NCBI RefSeq assembly: GCF_000949475.1
Contig: NZ_JRHC01000006.1
Coordinates: 124,001 to 188,000 of the forward strand
Source of the DNA: Draconibacterium sediminis
GTDB taxonomy: Bacteria > Bacteroidota > Bacteroidia > Bacteroidales > Prolixibacteraceae
Length of the DNA stretch: 64,000 nucleotides
Direction: 5' to 3'
Both the position numbers and the translations under genes were made by a program. Of the stretch, positions 42,834-51,725 are shown piece after piece. The notes beneath the pieces were generated by a model that saw nothing but the letters and a program-made list of their open reading frames with translations, did not search any database and was not told the DNA's origin. Within the stretch, counting starts at the first letter, position 1. Each line of letters opens with the position of its first letter.

Positions 42834-42905
42834 ATTGTAAAATGTAAAATTTGCTTTGCGGCATTTTACATTACAATTGGTATAACATTCATATTTTCGA
42901 ATGTT
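42834..42905. promoter_or_regulatory. Two hairpins between divergent promoters
   Basis: ATTGTAAAATGTAAAAT (42834-42850) pairs with ATTTTACATTACAAT (42863-42877) with a two-base bulge, and AACATTC (42884-42890) pairs with GAATGTT (42899-42905). Both lie between the M49-like and fabI promoters, outside either leader, so a protein-binding role is more likely than attenuation. The rest of the 419-base gap holds no gene. Confidence 0.45.
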
Positions 42906-42992
42906 ATTGAACAAAATTCGATGAGAAAAGTTAAAAAAGCAGACTTAACAGCTGAAAAATGATCATTCGTGAATAATTTATTTAAACTGAAT

Positions 42993-43000
42993 TAACTTTG
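42993..43000 (+). promoter_or_regulatory. -7 promoter box of fabI
   Basis: TAACTTTG is a perfect TAnnTTTG element. It lies 106 bases before the fabI ATG, implying a leader of about 100 bases. Confidence 0.6.
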
Positions 43001-43106
43001 CAGGCGAATTTTTATCTGCATATATTTTATAGTAACAGATGAATTTCGCTTGTTTATAATCATTGTCGTGTATGCAAATGGCATACTCGTTTCATAAAAA
43101 CAAATT

Positions 43107-43982
43107 ATGAGTAACAATTTACTAAAAGGAAAAAGGGGAATTATATTCGGGGCACTAAATCCCGATTCAATTGCCTGGAAAGTGGCAGTAAGAGCACATG
43201 AAGAAGGAGCCACAGTGACATTATCAAATACCCCGGTTGCCATTCGTATGGGCGAAACAAATCAATTGGGAGAGCAAATTAATGCCGAAGTTATTGGTGC
43301 CGATGCAACCAATGTTGAGGATCTGGAAAACCTGATCAAAAAATCAATGGAGGTTTTAGGTGGCAAAATCGACTTCATTTTACACTCTATTGGCATGTCG
43401 CCAAACGTAAGAAAGGGCCGCCACTACAGTGATTTGGATTATAACTACCTGGACAAAACCCTCGATGTGTCTGCAGTATCTTTTCATAAAGTACTTCAGG
43501 TGGCACGTAAACTGGATGCTATTAACGAATGGGGATCGGTAGTTGCCTTGTCGTATGTAGCCGCACAGCGTTCGTTCTTTGGTTACAACGATATGGCCGA
43601 TGCAAAAGCATTGTTGGAATCGATTGCCCGTAGTTTCGGTTATATTTATGGCCGTGAACGTAACGTTAGGGTAAATACCATTTCGCAGTCGCCAACCATT
43701 ACCACTGCCGGAAACGGAGTAAAAGGTTTCGACCGCTTGCTGGACTTCTCGGAAAGAATGTCGCCACTTGGTAATGCAACCGGTGATGAATGTGCTGATT
43801 ACTGTATCACACTTTTCTCTGATTTGACGAAAAAAGTAACCATGCAAAACCTTTTCCACGACGGTGGATTCTCGAACATGGGAATGAGCCTGCGTGCGTT
43901 GGAGCAATACGAAAAAGGATTGGATAAAATATGTGCGTGCGATAGTGATAGGCCTAGTGCAGATGAACATCGCTACGACTAA
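43107..43982 (+). CDS. fabI: Enoyl-[acyl-carrier-protein] reductase, NADH type
   Basis: 291 residues. The nucleotide-binding start 'GIIFGALNPDSIAWKVAVRA' has the FabI-type variation of the Rossmann glycine motif. 'FILHSIGMSP' and 'SVVALSYVAAQRSFFGYNDMADAKALL' give the catalytic Tyr150/Tyr160 and Lys167 (Y-x6-K), as in known FabI enzymes. 'VRVNTISQSPTITTAGNGV' is the substrate-loop region. It completes the last reduction of each fatty-acid elongation cycle in the cytoplasm. A tail of about 25 residues after 'SLRALEQYEKGL' extends beyond the E. coli length. It has its own promoter and terminator. Confidence 0.95.
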   Translation: MSNNLLKGKRGIIFGALNPDSIAWKVAVRAHEEGATVTLSNTPVAIRMGETNQLGEQINAEVIGADATNVEDLENLIKKSMEVLGGKIDFILHSIGMSPNVRKGRHYSDLDYNYLDKTLDVSAVSFHKVLQVARKLDAINEWGSVVALSYVAAQRSFFGYNDMADAKALLESIARSFGYIYGRERNVRVNTISQSPTITTAGNGVKGFDRLLDFSERMSPLGNATGDECADYCITLFSDLTKKVTMQNLFHDGGFSNMGMSLRALEQYEKGLDKICACDSDRPSADEHRYD

Positions 43983-44004
43983 GTAGAACAAAAAGATATT
44001 ATAG

Positions 44005-44037
44005 AAAAGACCGTTTCGTTTGAGACGGTCTTTTTTT
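44005..44037 (+). terminator. Terminator of fabI
   Basis: AAAAGACCGTTTC (44005-44017) and GAGACGGTCTTTT (44022-44034) form a stem with one mismatch and a four-base loop, and a T7 run follows. It starts 23 bases after the stop codon. Confidence 0.88.
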
Positions 44038-44180
44038 CTGAAAGTCACTTTGGTAAAAACAATAAAGTTCACGTAGAGATCACTAAGTTTTCGCAAAGCA
44101 CGCAAAACAGATTCTATACCTTCGCGAATTTTGCGCTTCTTCTTTTCTTTGCGTGAAACAATATTGATATCCTTTCATCC
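44036..44180. repeat. 145-bp palindromic intergenic repeat, copy 2
   Basis: This is the inverse of the element at 37319-37463. It starts right at the fabI terminator, just as copy 1 starts at the HMA operon terminator, so both copies sit at the same position relative to a gene end. Differences from copy 1 are scattered single bases and small indels. Confidence 0.85.
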
Positions 44181-44248
44181 CTGTTGGTGATTCCATAAAT
44201 CATGAATGTTTTTTGTGTCCTAAGTTCAAATATTCTTTATTAAATAAA

Positions 44249-44322
44249 TTCAGCAGGAGACCTCTAGTCACCTGCTGAATAGCTAAAAACAAAAAGCCGC
44301 TTCAACTTAATGAAGCGGCTTT
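44249..44322 (-). terminator. Two hairpins ending the SusCD operon
   Basis: AAAGCCGCTTCA (44293-44304) and TGAAGCGGCTTT (44311-44322) form a 12-bp perfect stem, followed by a run of A on the plus strand (T on the minus), 20 bases after the stop at 44342. A second stem, TTCAGCAGG (44249-44257) and CCTGCTGAA (44271-44279), lies further down. Confidence 0.85.
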
Positions 44323-44341
44323 CGTTTTATTTTATCCAATT

Positions 44342-45091
44342 CTAATTTGCAGGAGCAAAATCATGAACTGTTCCAGCAACATCACCACTATATTCCATAT
44401 GGAATGTTCCGGCACAAGCGTTATAAGTTCCGGTACCTATACACTCGTAAGTATTACCATCTCCCATAACAATAGGTTGAGAAGGCATAGTTACAGTGCC
44501 GCTTTCAGGATCGAAATCATAATAGGCCAAATCATTAGTCCAATCCCAAAAGTTTGTTATCCAAATACGATTTGGTACGTCGGGGTCTTTAGTAATGGTA
44601 GTACCATAAGTACCATACCCCTCTTCTGTAATTAAATAATCACCGATAAAATCGTCGATATTTAGAGGACAATACTTGGTAATTTCAAATGTTAGATTTT
44701 CGCCGGTAAGCACACCATCCTCTGCAACAATTGCTACAACAGCCTCAACTCCTTCAGATGGAATATTTACGTCAGATATAGTAACAGTAAATTCTCCAAC
44801 ATTTAAGTTAGCAGGAACAGTTACTGTTTCAGGTATTGAGTATGCACCTGCTGCCGCAGTTGTTAATTCCTCGCGGACCACTAAATCAAAAGTTCTGCTT
44901 GAACCTTGAATTTGCGTGGTATAAACTTTTATGGTTACATCGGCCGAACTGTTCTTATTCACAACAACAGACACTGATTCTCCTTCAAAACCAATGTAAT
45001 CAAGATCTTCTGTTCCTGGCATATCATCACCGCAACTGTTTAATAAGAAAACAGAAGCGACAAACAGGAATAAATATTTTATGTTTTTCAT
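44342..45091 (-). CDS. SusCD-associated surface lipoprotein
   Basis: 249 residues with a lipobox ('SVFLLNSC', Cys20) followed by 'GDDMPG', an acidic stretch like the surface-export signals of Bacteroidota lipoproteins. Residues about 35-135 look like an immunoglobulin or Calx-beta-type domain ('GESVSVVVNKNSSADVTIKV' and 'EFTVTISDVNIPSEGVEAVV'). The C-terminal half ('IGDYLITEEGYGTYGTTI' to 'CAGTFHMEYSG') is a beta-rich domain of the kind seen in SusE/F-like or DUF1735-type accessory proteins. It is the last gene of the operon, 49 bases after susD, and probably binds the same ligand at the cell surface. Confidence 0.8.
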   Translation of the reverse strand: MKNIKYLFLFVASVFLLNSCGDDMPGTEDLDYIGFEGESVSVVVNKNSSADVTIKVYTTQIQGSSRTFDLVVREELTTAAAGAYSIPETVTVPANLNVGEFTVTISDVNIPSEGVEAVVAIVAEDGVLTGENLTFEITKYCPLNIDDFIGDYLITEEGYGTYGTTITKDPDVPNRIWITNFWDWTNDLAYYDFDPESGTVTMPSQPIVMGDGNTYECIGTGTYNACAGTFHMEYSGDVAGTVHDFAPAN

Positions 45092-45140
45092 ATTCTTTTA
45101 ATTTTTCTGATTAATATAATCTGCTAAGCAGAAATACTTC

Positions 45141-46646
45141 TTACTTATTACCAGAATCAAGATTTGGGTTGTTCTGAATTTCTTCAATCGGAATTTCAAA
45201 AGTCAACCTTGGATCATTGTAAGGAATTGATTCTCCTACCAACGATAAGTGGTTCGATCCTCTTACAATAGTTGCTTTATTACGTTTCATAGCCAAATAG
45301 CTCTTGCCTTCACCCCACAATTCAATACGCGTTTGCAGGTAAATTTCATCTTGTAAAGCCTGACCTGAAAGACCGTCGATATAACTTGCATCAGCCATAC
45401 GATGACTTACCAAAGCTTTTAAACTTGTTCTCGCTGCATCTTCCTGACCAAGTTTAGAAGATACTTCAGCATGTAATAAATACATTTCAGCCACACGCAT
45501 GTAAACATAGTCTGTTTCAACGTTACGTTGTGCTCCAATAGTTCTATTAGCAGGATAAAACTTGTTCAAAGGAATCAGGTAGTTTGAAGAAGCTGCATCC
45601 GCATAAAACTGACCTTTTCTTACATCATCAGCAGGAATAGCATCGTACAGACCCTGGTCGATTGCTTTTTTATCTCCTGCCCACTGGTAGCTATAAGTAA
45701 ATAAATCCATTTGTCCCCACCATGAAACCAGGTCAAGGCCATTATCCAAAGTAATATCAACACCCCAAATCCATCCGGGAGTATTAACATCTCTAAAACC
45801 ACCAATCGAAGCATCACCTGTGTAAACCACTTCAGTTGAATCCATTAGGGTGAAACCACCATTGTTGATGATATCTTCTGTTAAAGATTTTGCTTCAGCA
45901 AGCTTTTCGGTACCCATCGATGCGTAAACATAGGCCAACAATCCTTCAGCAACGTATTTATTAACCTGGTGTTTTCCATCACGGGTAAAGGTCTCCAGCA
46001 GAGAAATGGCCGCCGTAAGGTCGCTTTCCATCAGTGCAAAAACTTCAGCTGTTGTACTCTTTGGCTGATTAGGCTGCGTTGGATCGGTATATATTGGAAG
46101 AATTTCTTTTGATGGCTCATAATCCAATGCATAGAATTGAGTTAAATAGAAATAACAGTATGCACGTAATGCTTTGGCCTGCCCCATCAAATGTTGATTT
46201 TCTTCATTCTCTGGTGTAACATCGTTACCACCAAGCGTTGCAATAACAGTGTTAGCCGAACGAATTAAACGGTAATAATACCTCCATGGCATGTAATTCG
46301 TATTATTGGTATAGTCAACTGTTTCAGTTAATTCACAAGTTCTACGATACCATCCGTAAGTACTTATTGATAGTGCCATATCGCTAGATAAGAAGTCACT
46401 GAAAATATCGTAACCTTTCTGTCCGAAATCATCGTGCCCGGTTGTTCCACCAGTACCAGTATTGAACATGAGCGTATAAATACCAGCAACACTACCAGCA
46501 ATTACATCCGGATTGTTTTCAGCTGCTTCAGCTACCTGTTCTGCTGATAAGAACTGGGTTGGCTGAACCTCGAGGAAATCGTCTCCACAGCCGGTTATTC
46601 CCAAGAATAACACCGCTATGAGTGATAATATATATATTCTTTTCAT
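45141..46646 (-). CDS. RagB/SusD family nutrient-binding lipoprotein
   Basis: 501 residues from the ATG at 46646 (MKRIYILSL), chosen because it gives a normal signal; an ATG at 46658 is an alternative. The lipobox is 'FLGITGC', then 'GDDFLEVQPTQFLSAEQV'. 'ANTVIATLGGND', 'HLMGQAKALRAYCYFYLTQFYAL' and the C-terminal 'YVYMRVAEMYLLHAEVSSKLG' are the helical TPR-like signatures of SusD. It caps the SusC channel at the outer membrane and binds the substrate. No glycoside hydrolase gene is near, so the substrate class cannot be deduced. It is 36 bases after susC. Confidence 0.93.
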   Translation of the reverse strand: MKRIYILSLIAVLFLGITGCGDDFLEVQPTQFLSAEQVAEAAENNPDVIAGSVAGIYTLMFNTGTGGTTGHDDFGQKGYDIFSDFLSSDMALSISTYGWYRRTCELTETVDYTNNTNYMPWRYYYRLIRSANTVIATLGGNDVTPENEENQHLMGQAKALRAYCYFYLTQFYALDYEPSKEILPIYTDPTQPNQPKSTTAEVFALMESDLTAAISLLETFTRDGKHQVNKYVAEGLLAYVYASMGTEKLAEAKSLTEDIINNGGFTLMDSTEVVYTGDASIGGFRDVNTPGWIWGVDITLDNGLDLVSWWGQMDLFTYSYQWAGDKKAIDQGLYDAIPADDVRKGQFYADAASSNYLIPLNKFYPANRTIGAQRNVETDYVYMRVAEMYLLHAEVSSKLGQEDAARTSLKALVSHRMADASYIDGLSGQALQDEIYLQTRIELWGEGKSYLAMKRNKATIVRGSNHLSLVGESIPYNDPRLTFEIPIEEIQNNPNLDSGNK

Positions 46647-46682
46647 AATACTTTTCATTTTATCTAATTTCAAAATCACTTC

Positions 46683-49600
46683 TTAGAATTTTACGTTTAA
46701 TCCCATAGTATACGTAGTCAACGGATTGTAAGTATACCAGTCAGAAGTTCCTGTTTCCGATGTTGCAGGGTTAAAACCGTCACGAGCACTTAATAGGAAC
46801 AGGTTGTCACCTGAAACAAATAAAGTTAATCCGGTTATGCCCCATTGTTTAACCAGGTTAGAGAAATCGTATCCCAAACGTACGTTGTTTAAGCTTAGAT
46901 AGTCAGCCTTAGTAATAAAACGAGTTGATGAGCTGGAAACATTTGTATCATATCCGCTCGACAAACGTGGAACATTAGTTATGTCGCCAGGTTTTTGCCA
47001 TCTGTCATAAATATCTGTAGACCAATTATTTCCACCCACTTGATCATTATCCATTAATTGAGCATATACAAAGTCGTATGAATAACCACCGAGGCTATAC
47101 AGGAATTGAGCGCTTAAAGAGAATTTCTTAACCATTGCATTAATACGGAATGCTCCACGTACTTTAGGGATAGAAGATTTTCCCACATATTTAGTGGTTG
47201 CAGAAGAATAAGCTTTTGTTGTAGTGGCACTTATTTCATGATCAGGATTTTCATGTTGGTATTCATACAATGAAGTAATTCCTTCTCCTGCATCCAACAT
47301 ACCGTTACCATTTTCATCGTAATAGTTCTGAATCCACATTCCTACACCATCGGCCGGATCAACACCCGCCCATTCTCTCGTGTAGAAATCAAATAATGAA
47401 TGTCCTTCTGCACGTCCAAAACGACCTGCAATATCTAATACTTTAGGTTCTCCTGTTGCCGGGTCGAGTGGCATATCGATGATCTCGTTGTTCAACATTT
47501 CACCGTTAAGTGTGATATCTAAAGTATAATCAGACTGACGAATGATATGACCGGTAAAATCAAACTCGATACCACTATTACGTAAACGACCATCGTTTAC
47601 AGTAAGCAAAGCATATCCGGCTGAAGGCCCAACCCTTCTGTCGAATACCAGGTTATCGGTATTTTTCATGTAATAATCGATCGAACCATCAACATACTCG
47701 CCAAGTGCAAATTCAATACCGGTTTGGAACATTTTTGATGTTTCCCAAGTTAATTCAGAATTACCTACTTCTCTTTCTGAAATTGAAATTTGATCATCCA
47801 GATTACTTACGTCAAATGAAATAATAGCCGGATAAAATCCTACACCTTGCTGCTCTCCAATTACACCATAACTGGCCTTAACTTTCAGGTAATCAACAAT
47901 AGGCGCATTAGACATAAACGACTCTTCTGAAACTACCCATGACGCACCAACCGAACCAAAGTTATCCCATTTGTTATCACCGATAAAACGTGAAGTTCCA
48001 TCGCGACGAACAGATGCTGACAAGTAGTAGCGGTTCATGTAGTTATAGTTAACCTGACCGAAATAACTTTCAAGGTTTACTTTATCAGTGTACGAAGTTG
48101 GAGGTGAAGAAACAATAATAAAGTTGTTCAAGTCATCAATATCAGGGTGAACTGCTTTTGATTTACTTGCTGTATTTCTTTTTCTTTCCCAGAAGTTGGC
48201 TTCGTGTGCAGCCATCGCTTCAACTGAGTGCTCACCAAATTCGGTTTTATAACGCAGTAGGTTTAACACATTATAAGTAAACATCTGCTCATCCAATTTA
48301 TAGATAGAACCACCTTGACCGGCTGCTGATCCGTAAAATGGGTTATTAAGGCTGTTATACTTACTCATGTAATACTGAGCACCAAAAGTATTCTCGAAGG
48401 TTAATCCCTTCATAATTTTAATGTTGGCAGAGAAATTTCCTGTTGCCTGATGACGATCGGTACGAGATCTATCGTAATGTGCATCTGCAATTGAGTTGGT
48501 TAATGCTCCAAATCCACGGTCGTTACCGTAATCGTATTGATTACCTCCAAAAATAGGATCTTCAACATAAGCTCCATTTTCATCACGCAAAAACAGCGGG
48601 TAAATCGATGGAATGTTATCGGTAAACCAGAAAATACTTCCGGAGTCTTCCGACTGACCATTGTTATTAGTTTCAGTTAACGCATAAGTCATTCGGGCAG
48701 TTGTTGTTAACCATGGTTTAACTTTTGTTTCCAGGTTAATAGCAGCATTGATCCGCTCGAAGTCTGAGTTGATGATATAACCAACATCTTTCAAATAACC
48801 TACTGATGTAAAATATTTGGTTTTTTCGCTACCTCCACGGAATGTAATATTAGCCTCAGTGCGGTTTGAATTTTGGAAACCATAATCTTCCCAATCTTCT
48901 GGATCATACAATCGTGATACTCCTGAACGAACCTGACCAGTGGCAGGGTCAATAAGATCAGCAACACTTGCAACATCCCACATATTGTATTTTGGATTGA
49001 TACCACTACCTGAAAACAGGTTGGCATTTGCAAAGGCAGCCGGATCAGCTTGTCCTGTTGCTACACCTCTGTTATACATTGACTCCCATGAAAGAGCAAT
49101 ATATTCTTCAGGCGATTGAATTACCTGGTGACGAGCAATACCACTTACGTTTACACCGTATTTAACATCGGCTTCGATAATACTTTCGCCATCCATACCT
49201 TTTTTGGTTGTAATTAAGATTACACCGTTTGCTCCGCGCGAACCATAAATAGCAGTTGCAGTTGCATCTTTCAGAATGGTAGTTGACTCAATATCGTTAG
49301 GGTTAAGAGCATTTAACGATCCGGAGTAAGGCACACCATCCACAACATATAAAGGATCGCGGTTACCGTTAACAGAACCAAATCCCCTGATACGAATGGT
49401 GGCGGTTGAACCAGGTTGACCTGAAGTATTGATAACACTTACACCAGCTACCTCACCAGACAATGACTGAGAAACGTTTGAGATTGACTTACTCTTAATG
49501 TTCTCACTTGAAACCGTTTTGGCACTACCAACAAACGACTGACGTGTAGCAGTACCATAACCAACTACCACCACTTCATCTAAACCAACAAGGTCAGCAT

Positions 49601-49886
49601 CCATTACCACGTCAATTGTTGAGCCAGTAATCTCAACTTCCTGCGTTTTCATTCCCACAAACGAGAAAATCAACGCAGTAGCATCAGTTGGAACGTCCAG
49701 CTGATATACCCCGTCAAGATTTGTAACTGTACCAATAGTGGTACCTTTAACACTTACTGAAACACCTGGTATCCCCATATCATCATCGACACTGGTTACA
49801 GTACCTGTGATACTTTTTACCTGTGCTTCAGCAACAAGCACGCCAAACAAGGCAATGCCCAATAGCATTAGCGCAATTTTTTTCAT
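46683..49886 (-). CDS. SusC/RagA family TonB-linked outer-membrane protein
   Basis: 1067 residues from the ATG at 49886 (MKKIALMLLGIALFG), preferred over an upstream ATG because it gives a clean signal peptide. A carboxypeptidase-like domain ('ITGTVTSVDDDMGIPGVSVS') is followed by the plug with 'LDEVVVVGYGTATRQSFVGS' and 'RIRGFGSVNGNRDPLYVVDG'. 'ATAIYGSRGANGVILITTKKG' ends the plug, and a large barrel ends in 'YTMGLNVKF'. It imports oligomeric nutrients together with the SusD protein. An upstream gap of about 375 bases holds the promoter; no anti-sigma/ECF pair is adjacent. Confidence 0.94.
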   Translation of the reverse strand: MKKIALMLLGIALFGVLVAEAQVKSITGTVTSVDDDMGIPGVSVSVKGTTIGTVTNLDGVYQLDVPTDATALIFSFVGMKTQEVEITGSTIDVVMDADLVGLDEVVVVGYGTATRQSFVGSAKTVSSENIKSKSISNVSQSLSGEVAGVSVINTSGQPGSTATIRIRGFGSVNGNRDPLYVVDGVPYSGSLNALNPNDIESTTILKDATATAIYGSRGANGVILITTKKGMDGESIIEADVKYGVNVSGIARHQVIQSPEEYIALSWESMYNRGVATGQADPAAFANANLFSGSGINPKYNMWDVASVADLIDPATGQVRSGVSRLYDPEDWEDYGFQNSNRTEANITFRGGSEKTKYFTSVGYLKDVGYIINSDFERINAAINLETKVKPWLTTTARMTYALTETNNNGQSEDSGSIFWFTDNIPSIYPLFLRDENGAYVEDPIFGGNQYDYGNDRGFGALTNSIADAHYDRSRTDRHQATGNFSANIKIMKGLTFENTFGAQYYMSKYNSLNNPFYGSAAGQGGSIYKLDEQMFTYNVLNLLRYKTEFGEHSVEAMAAHEANFWERKRNTASKSKAVHPDIDDLNNFIIVSSPPTSYTDKVNLESYFGQVNYNYMNRYYLSASVRRDGTSRFIGDNKWDNFGSVGASWVVSEESFMSNAPIVDYLKVKASYGVIGEQQGVGFYPAIISFDVSNLDDQISISEREVGNSELTWETSKMFQTGIEFALGEYVDGSIDYYMKNTDNLVFDRRVGPSAGYALLTVNDGRLRNSGIEFDFTGHIIRQSDYTLDITLNGEMLNNEIIDMPLDPATGEPKVLDIAGRFGRAEGHSLFDFYTREWAGVDPADGVGMWIQNYYDENGNGMLDAGEGITSLYEYQHENPDHEISATTTKAYSSATTKYVGKSSIPKVRGAFRINAMVKKFSLSAQFLYSLGGYSYDFVYAQLMDNDQVGGNNWSTDIYDRWQKPGDITNVPRLSSGYDTNVSSSSTRFITKADYLSLNNVRLGYDFSNLVKQWGITGLTLFVSGDNLFLLSARDGFNPATSETGTSDWYTYNPLTTYTMGLNVKF

Positions 49887-50262
49887 AGAATAAAAATTTA
49901 TAAATATTAGTAAATAACTCACTCACCTTTAATACTCAGCAACAAATTAGATAAAAAAAAATGCATTTAACAAATTTTTACAAAAAAATGCACCTGAGTA
50001 AAAATGCCTCTATCTTTTACGTTTTTTGAACTAAGTATTTATTAATTAACTATTAACGACTTTTTTGTCTTTTAATAATCTTGTCAAAATTAACTAATAG
50101 TTGATAAAATTAAGTGACTTTTGTCAATTATAATAGTTCAAAACACATTTTTTGACAAAAAATATTAATGTTATTTAACAATTATTGAAAGAGAAAATCA
50201 AATTCGAAATTCTCCATGTTTTGAATCATTTATTTTTATTGAACTATGTGTTGACAAACTCA
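49887..50262. other. AT-rich leader region of the SusCD operon
   Basis: This gap of about 375 bases is strongly AT-rich and has no gene. On the minus strand TAATTTTG (50085-50092) matches TAnnTTTG and could be the susC promoter, leaving a leader of about 190 bases. The -33 element is not clear. No riboswitch or binding palindrome was recognised. Confidence 0.4.
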
Positions 50263-51159
50263 CTAAGAATCTATATTACTTTTTTGAAGGATTTTCCTTT
50301 TTTCCCGTTTAGTCATTTCAATTCCTAAAATTGTCTCCGGATGATAAACTTTGTAAAGTTTTACAGCATTTAGGATTTCGGTTTTACCTTTATCGTTTAC
50401 CACAAACTGAGGAATAACAAACGATAACTTTTTGGTAAATAACGAATCGTGGTAGATAAGCACTATCAATTCGCCGTTTTTATTGGCCAACTCCCCTATT
50501 TTTTGCCCGGCAAATACTTTTTGCCCAACTACAAGTTGTTCAGGATTGTACTTCACCCCATGGTAACAGATTAAAGTTCCGTCGGGTTGCAAAAAAGTAA
50601 TACTGTTGGTCCATGTATGATACCAATAGCGCGATTCTCCGCTTCTTGATTCACCAACAACTTCGGCAACAACACCGTTTCTGCTGGCAAAAACAGCGTC
50701 CCCCGGTGCGGCTTTAAAACCTGTTGCAAACCACGAATCAGGTGTATCATTTCCCCAAAAACCATCTATGCTTTTTACATCGAAAAACGATACACTTTTA
50801 CCTTCTTCTAAAGGAATTAAATAAGGAAAATCAAGATCTACATCAGCCGTTGGATTTGATCGAAAGGTTTCAATATCATAATTAAACCGCGGGATATCTG
50901 CATCCAAATCACGTTGAAGTGTAAAAAGGCTGTTAAATCCCGGTGCGACTTTCTTAATGTAAGGCAAGGGTTCGTTAAATGTGGTATTCTCCAGGTCGGC
51001 AAAGTTAATATGCAGGAACATAGGCACTTTAGCATTGTTCGTCGCCGTAAACATACAATCGCCAACCGAATTATAATTTGCCTGAACTTCAACATACTGA
51101 GCCTTTGTAATACCGGCAATCAATGTCAACGTTAAAAACAGAAGTAGTTTGCGAATCAT
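50263..51159 (-). CDS. Degenerate M23-like peptidase-fold protein
   Basis: 298 residues with a signal peptide ending 'LIAGITKAQ'. The C-terminal half follows the M23/LytM order: 'GDAVFASRNGVVAEVVG', 'NSITFLQPDGTLICYHGV', 'LVVGQKVFAGQKIGELANKNG'. The catalytic zinc residues seem lost: no HxxxD motif precedes 'GDAVFAS', and the final HxH is replaced by 'ELIVLIYHD'. It is exported and may be a scaffold or activator of other cell-wall enzymes, as known for EnvC/NlpD-like LytM proteins; that comparison is inference. It is a single gene, divergent from DUF4268. Confidence 0.78.
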   Translation of the reverse strand: MIRKLLLFLTLTLIAGITKAQYVEVQANYNSVGDCMFTATNNAKVPMFLHINFADLENTTFNEPLPYIKKVAPGFNSLFTLQRDLDADIPRFNYDIETFRSNPTADVDLDFPYLIPLEEGKSVSFFDVKSIDGFWGNDTPDSWFATGFKAAPGDAVFASRNGVVAEVVGESRSGESRYWYHTWTNSITFLQPDGTLICYHGVKYNPEQLVVGQKVFAGQKIGELANKNGELIVLIYHDSLFTKKLSFVIPQFVVNDKGKTEILNAVKLYKVYHPETILGIEMTKREKRKILQKSNIDS

Positions 51160-51205
51160 AAATAGCGTGTTTTACGAATTATAAAAGTAAAAATTAAATT
51201 TAGTT

Positions 51206-51213
51206 TACCTTTG
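51206..51213 (+). promoter_or_regulatory. -7 box almost touching the DUF4268 start
   Basis: TACCTTTG is a perfect TAnnTTTG element that ends only 4 bases before the ATG at 51218. If used, transcription would start at or very near the A of the ATG, giving a leaderless message. Confidence 0.45.
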
Positions 51214-51217
51214 GCGC

Positions 51218-51685
51218 ATGTATTCAAAAGAGGAATTGCGACAATTAAAAATTGATTTCTGGCAACTGTTTGACAAACGCTGCAGTGTACATCCGGAATT
51301 AAAATACAGGAAACGGAAATGGGTGCTGCACAAAACAAAAATCAAGGGGGTGGCACTACGTTTTGATGTCAGTCGCAAGGATGCAATGGTAATTCTCGAA
51401 CTTGGCAACAAAAGTGAAAACAAAAGATTAAAAGCTTACGAATTTCTGGAAAGATACAAGCCGGTAATTGAAGACGGGTTTGAAGATGGGTTGCAATGGG
51501 AATTTTTCCATGAGCGCGAAGACAGTGGCGCCGAAGTGTGCCGGATCTTCGTTCGAATGGAAGGTGTTGATTTCCATCGCCAGAACCAATGGCCCGACAT
51601 CTACAACTTTTTTATTGAAAACATGCTAAAACTGGAACGTAACTTCCTCGAGATAAGAGACCTTTTACAGGAGGAAGTAAAGTAG
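51218..51685 (+). CDS. DUF4268 family protein
   Basis: 155 residues, soluble. 'LRQLKIDFWQLFDKRC' at the N-terminus, 'GVALRFDVSRKDAMVILELG' and 'IYNFFIENMLKLERNFLEI' near the C-terminus match the DUF4268 pattern, a family distantly related to PD-(D/E)XK-like proteins and often found in restriction or plasmid contexts, though free-standing copies like this one are common in Bacteroidota. Function is unknown. It may be translated from a leaderless transcript. It converges with the AHSA1 gene at 52103. Confidence 0.82.
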   Translation: MYSKEELRQLKIDFWQLFDKRCSVHPELKYRKRKWVLHKTKIKGVALRFDVSRKDAMVILELGNKSENKRLKAYEFLERYKPVIEDGFEDGLQWEFFHEREDSGAEVCRIFVRMEGVDFHRQNQWPDIYNFFIENMLKLERNFLEIRDLLQEEVK

Positions 51686-51725
51686 AGTAAAGCATGTAAC
51701 GCCCGAACAGACAATTACTGACTGA

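Noticed and set aside
43380-44105. 241-residue frame antisense to fabI
   Set aside because: It is a shadow of the conserved fabI coding sequence, with no family features of its own. The same applies to long antisense frames at 22244-22735 and 39015-39566.
37319-44180. Composite transposon bounded by the inverted repeats
   Set aside because: The interval holds ordinary genes and no transposase or integrase, and no target-site duplication is evident.
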